From Pyrocephalus nanus (Eukaryota; Chordata; Aves; Passeriformes; Tyrannidae): a stretch of 64,000 nt of DNA. Location of the stretch: assembly GCA_038380795.1 (NCBI GenBank), contig CM076260.1, positions 35,126,634-35,190,633 of the forward strand. Direction: 5' to 3'. Below the pieces are notes generated by a model. It ran no database searches. It was not told the DNA's origin and saw only the letters and a list, made by a program, of their open reading frames with translations. Both the position numbers and the translations under genes were made by a program. Positions 61,855 through 64,000 of the stretch are shown here, in pieces (positions within the stretch are counted from its first letter, which is position 1; the number at the start of each line of letters is the position of its first letter).

Positions 61855-62022
61855 GCCATCTCCTCAGAGAGGCTCGCGTGCAGCCAAATCCCTGGAGACA
61901 CCAGATGTGGCTGTCTCCCCAGCGAGGCCCATGTGTGGCCACCTCCACAGGGAGGTCCAGACACATCTGTCTCCCCAGTAAGGCCCTCCACATGGCCATC
62001 CCCACAGGGTGGCCGGGGTGCC
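61855..62022 (+). repeat. Diverged 28-bp minisatellite, about six copies
   Basis: Units start at 61855, 61883, 61910, 61938, 61966 and 61995, with lengths 28, 27, 28, 28, 29 and about 28. The shared pattern is GCCATCTCCCCAG followed by GGAGGCCCACGTGTG, with many substitutions. A seventh, weaker half-unit may follow (GCCGTGCTGGG). Because 28 is not a multiple of three, the frame rotates from unit to unit, so this is not a coding repeat. Confidence 0.8.
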
Positions 62023-62099
62023 TGTGCGGCCGTGCTGGGTGCAGCCACACGGCTCGAGGTAGGGCACGGCGACCATCTGGCAGAACTTACAGCCAGACC
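62023..62099. other. GC-rich link between minisatellite and next block
   Basis: CpGs are dense here (CACGGCTCGAGG, GGCACGGCGACC). It is part of a CpG cluster that extends over about 61860-62300. It is too short and too weak in CpG density for a formal island by my rough count. Confidence 0.5.
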
Positions 62100-62485
62100 C
62101 AAATCTGCAAGCGTGCACATTTCATGGGCTTATTTGAAACTTTGCTTAACGCGTCACACATGGAACTGCGCAGGGCTTGGCAGCGGTGGGTTATGTAATA
62201 TACAGCCATCCATCTGCCACCCCCGTGAAAAGTGCTTACTCAGATGTCTGCCGGGCAGCGGGTGGAGGCTGCACTACTCGGAGGCTGGCTATTAAAAACA
62301 GAGCTATTACTTATTGACAGTGACAACAAACCAGTAAAATCTCTCTGAACCTCCTTTTTCTCTGGCTGCCAAGCCTATTGCCATCAGGGGGAGGAGGGTA
62401 CGCCAGGCAGCTGGAGTAATAAAGCCTGTCTAAATGGGTTTCTTTGTACGTCTTTATCTATCAACGGTATTGCTCAAAATGAAAG
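62100..62485. promoter_or_regulatory. Candidate conserved noncoding element
   Basis: A unique block with retained CpGs (AACGCGTC, CTGCGCAG, GCCGGGCAGCGGG, CTCGGAGG, GTACGCCAGG, GTACGTC, CAACGG) passing into an AT-rich half with TTATTGACAG near 62312 (a TGACAG TALE/MEIS-like core) and TTATCTATCAACGG near 62452. No ORF or repeat match is seen. The features are enhancer-like; this is inferred from composition. Confidence 0.4.
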
Positions 62486-62759
62486 CAAGGGCCTAGGCAT
62501 GTCAGGCCTGCCTGTGACCCGTCACAAAGGGGATCCAAGACAAGGGCTCTCATCTGAGGCTCTGGGCAACCACTCTCCCAAACTGCATGGCCACGTTGAC
62601 AAAGCCCATGGCTGGATGGGGCCATTAGCCCTGCACTCTGCTGCTCCTCTCTGCCCCCTGCCTCACCAAACTCCTAACACAAAATGGACAAATATTTATT
62701 TGCCTTAGATCCTGTGGCAGGAGTGTTTAGGCCCAGAAGGTGACAGACATGCAAGTTTG
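62486..62759. other. Unique spacer, no gene seen
   Basis: Moderately GC-rich, unique, with a 69-codon unrecognised frame. Nothing is supported. Confidence 0.55.
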
Positions 62760-63210
62760 TTTTTTAAAACACCAAGGCGTTTACAAAACAAATACAGCTC
62801 CTCATCTCAAGCTGAACAGTTTTAAAAAAGGTTGTCATGTCACATTTGCCAGGGCTTTGCGGCAAAAGCAGCTCTGGGGAAAATTGGCAAAATTGTTGTC
62901 CCAATAATGGGAACAGCCTAAAGTAAACACAGTTTTTCATCAGCGCTACACCAAGAACTGGAATAATAAATAGAGGTAGGGGGTAGCCCCACACTTCAAA
63001 TAATTTGTGGAATCCAACTTCCACACACTCAGCCCATTTCATATTTGTGCAGTTGCTGACCATAAGGATGGCCATAACCCTTGCTGCGTCTTGGACAAGT
63101 GCCGTGCTAATCACTCCTCACATCATCTCCAGCCTCAGAACTGAGCTCGCTTGACACTGCACAAGTGTACAAACTGTAATGAATTTCCTCAGCTTTCAGG
63201 GCAGCCCCTT
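62760..63210. promoter_or_regulatory. Candidate conserved noncoding element
   Basis: Unique sequence with a shared look to the 62100 block: retained CpGs (AAGGCGTTTAC, TTTGCGGC, TCAGCGCTAC, CTGCGTC, TGCCGTGC, GCTCGCTTG) and AT cores (GGAATAATAAATAG near 62958, CAAATAATTTG near 62997). A 116-codon minus frame spans it but is unrecognised. It is probably regulatory; constraint is untested. Confidence 0.35.
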
Positions 63211-64000
63211 CAGTTTGATTGGCAGGTCAGCACAGCAACTGGCTGCCTGGGTGGCAAAGAGGAGCTGATTTCTATACCTTTGGGAGTTACCATTACCAAG
63301 AGAAAGCACAGTCATTTATGATTTTTTTTGTAAAGATAAAATCACAAAAAATACACCAAACTGTGGTTCCATTGAGCAGCACTTTAAAGCTTTATAGTTG
63401 AACATGCACAGCTAAAGAATGAAAAAGTAACACTACTTCAAAAATCAGGCTGTTAAAATTACTAGTATTTTCTCTGAAGATGTCTGATTATTCATTTATT
63501 TTCTGATGTAGAACAGGAGTCACCATTCAGTCTGAAATCATGACTATGATATTAAAAAAAAACCCCAAAACAAAAACCACTACCAACACCAATAACAAAA
63601 AACTAAAACCCACAAGTAATAGTGCTTACTGTAGAAAGAATCAGTGTGTTCAGTAGATTTTCTCCAATTTTCTTATTATTTTCACACTGGATATTGTTTC
63701 ACAAGGATATATGTGAATTTCCTCTCCACTTAACTGCCATCCTTGAAAATACCATAAGCCAAATTAATTTCTCATGAAATTTGTCTTGCTTTGATTGCAG
63801 CCAGAAATAGCTGCTTCGGTATCTTTGGAATCAGTCACTGAGTAACTAAAAGTTATGTTGCAAAATCCACAGGAAGAATTTTTCCAAGTTTTCACTCCAA
63901 GATAATTTCCTTGTTAAGATTTGACAGGGATAATACATTTATTCCCTGCTCTTACTGCCCAGAAAGGTATGCCCAAGAATGGCAAATTTCAAAGATTTCT
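63211..64000. other. Unique DNA to window end, no gene seen
   Basis: An A/C-rich low-complexity tract lies at 63554-63614. A splice-acceptor-like TTGCTTTGATTGCAG ends at 63800 and is followed by 14 open codons and TAA at 63843-63845. The 14-residue peptide is not recognisable and there is no donor or poly-A support, so no exon is called. Confidence 0.5.

Noticed and set aside
61674..62295. Overlapping 174- and 177-codon + strand frames
   Set aside because: They run through a 28-bp minisatellite in GC-rich, stop-poor DNA; two different frames are open at once and neither product is recognisable.

Overview
This window looks like vertebrate nuclear DNA, most probably from a bird. The best evidence is three CR1 LINE 3' ends (8366-9104, 12560-12862, 61240-61439), two of which end in the GATGATCTT / ATTCTATG style typical of avian CR1. 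There is no bacterial-style gene packing. Base composition is AT-rich (my estimate is about 40% GC), CpG is mostly depleted, and homopolymer tracts are frequent. I did not find a protein-coding exon, a tRNA or an rRNA that I could defend. Open frames are short or unrecognisable, and several of the longer ones begin with GTG or TTG rather than ATG. The window is best read as a gene desert or part of a very large intron.

Layout. From 1 to 4.9 kb the sequence is unique, with one candidate conserved noncoding block (about 3215-3560). A perfect 238-bp GAAGG array sits at 4883-5120. A decayed element with terminal inverted repeats lies at 6466-6692 and a CR1 3' end at 8366-9104. An older CR1 lies at 12560-12862. 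A 248-bp GAAA array at 14160-14407 is followed at once by two unique, CpG-retaining blocks (14470-14960 and 15380-15990) that look regulatory. An ancient CR1/L3-like LINE fossil with a still-open reverse-transcriptase C-terminal frame is at 19700-20060. Three relics of an old palindromic interspersed repeat are at 21702-21773, 34117-34182 and 37684-37718. Another CpG-retaining block is at 27000-27310. From 28 to 61 kb the sequence is mostly unique AT-rich DNA with poly-T/poly-A tracts, a pyrimidine-rich stretch (30006-30290) and a GT-rich tract (41771-41882). The right end (61.2-63.2 kb) is the most structured part: a CR1 tail, a diverged 28-bp minisatellite within a local CpG cluster, and two further candidate conserved blocks.

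Interpretation. Recognisable interspersed repeats cover only about 2 kb of 64 kb, while several unique blocks keep CpGs and carry paired homeodomain-like or SOX/TCF-like motifs. That combination is what one expects around a developmental regulator, but conservation is inferred here, not measured: only a multi-species alignment can confirm it. I found no clear undescribed multi-gene system. The strongest leads are the structured arrays, the paired-motif blocks, the unusual 207-codon open frame at 17641-18264, and the unassigned palindrome and TIR families.
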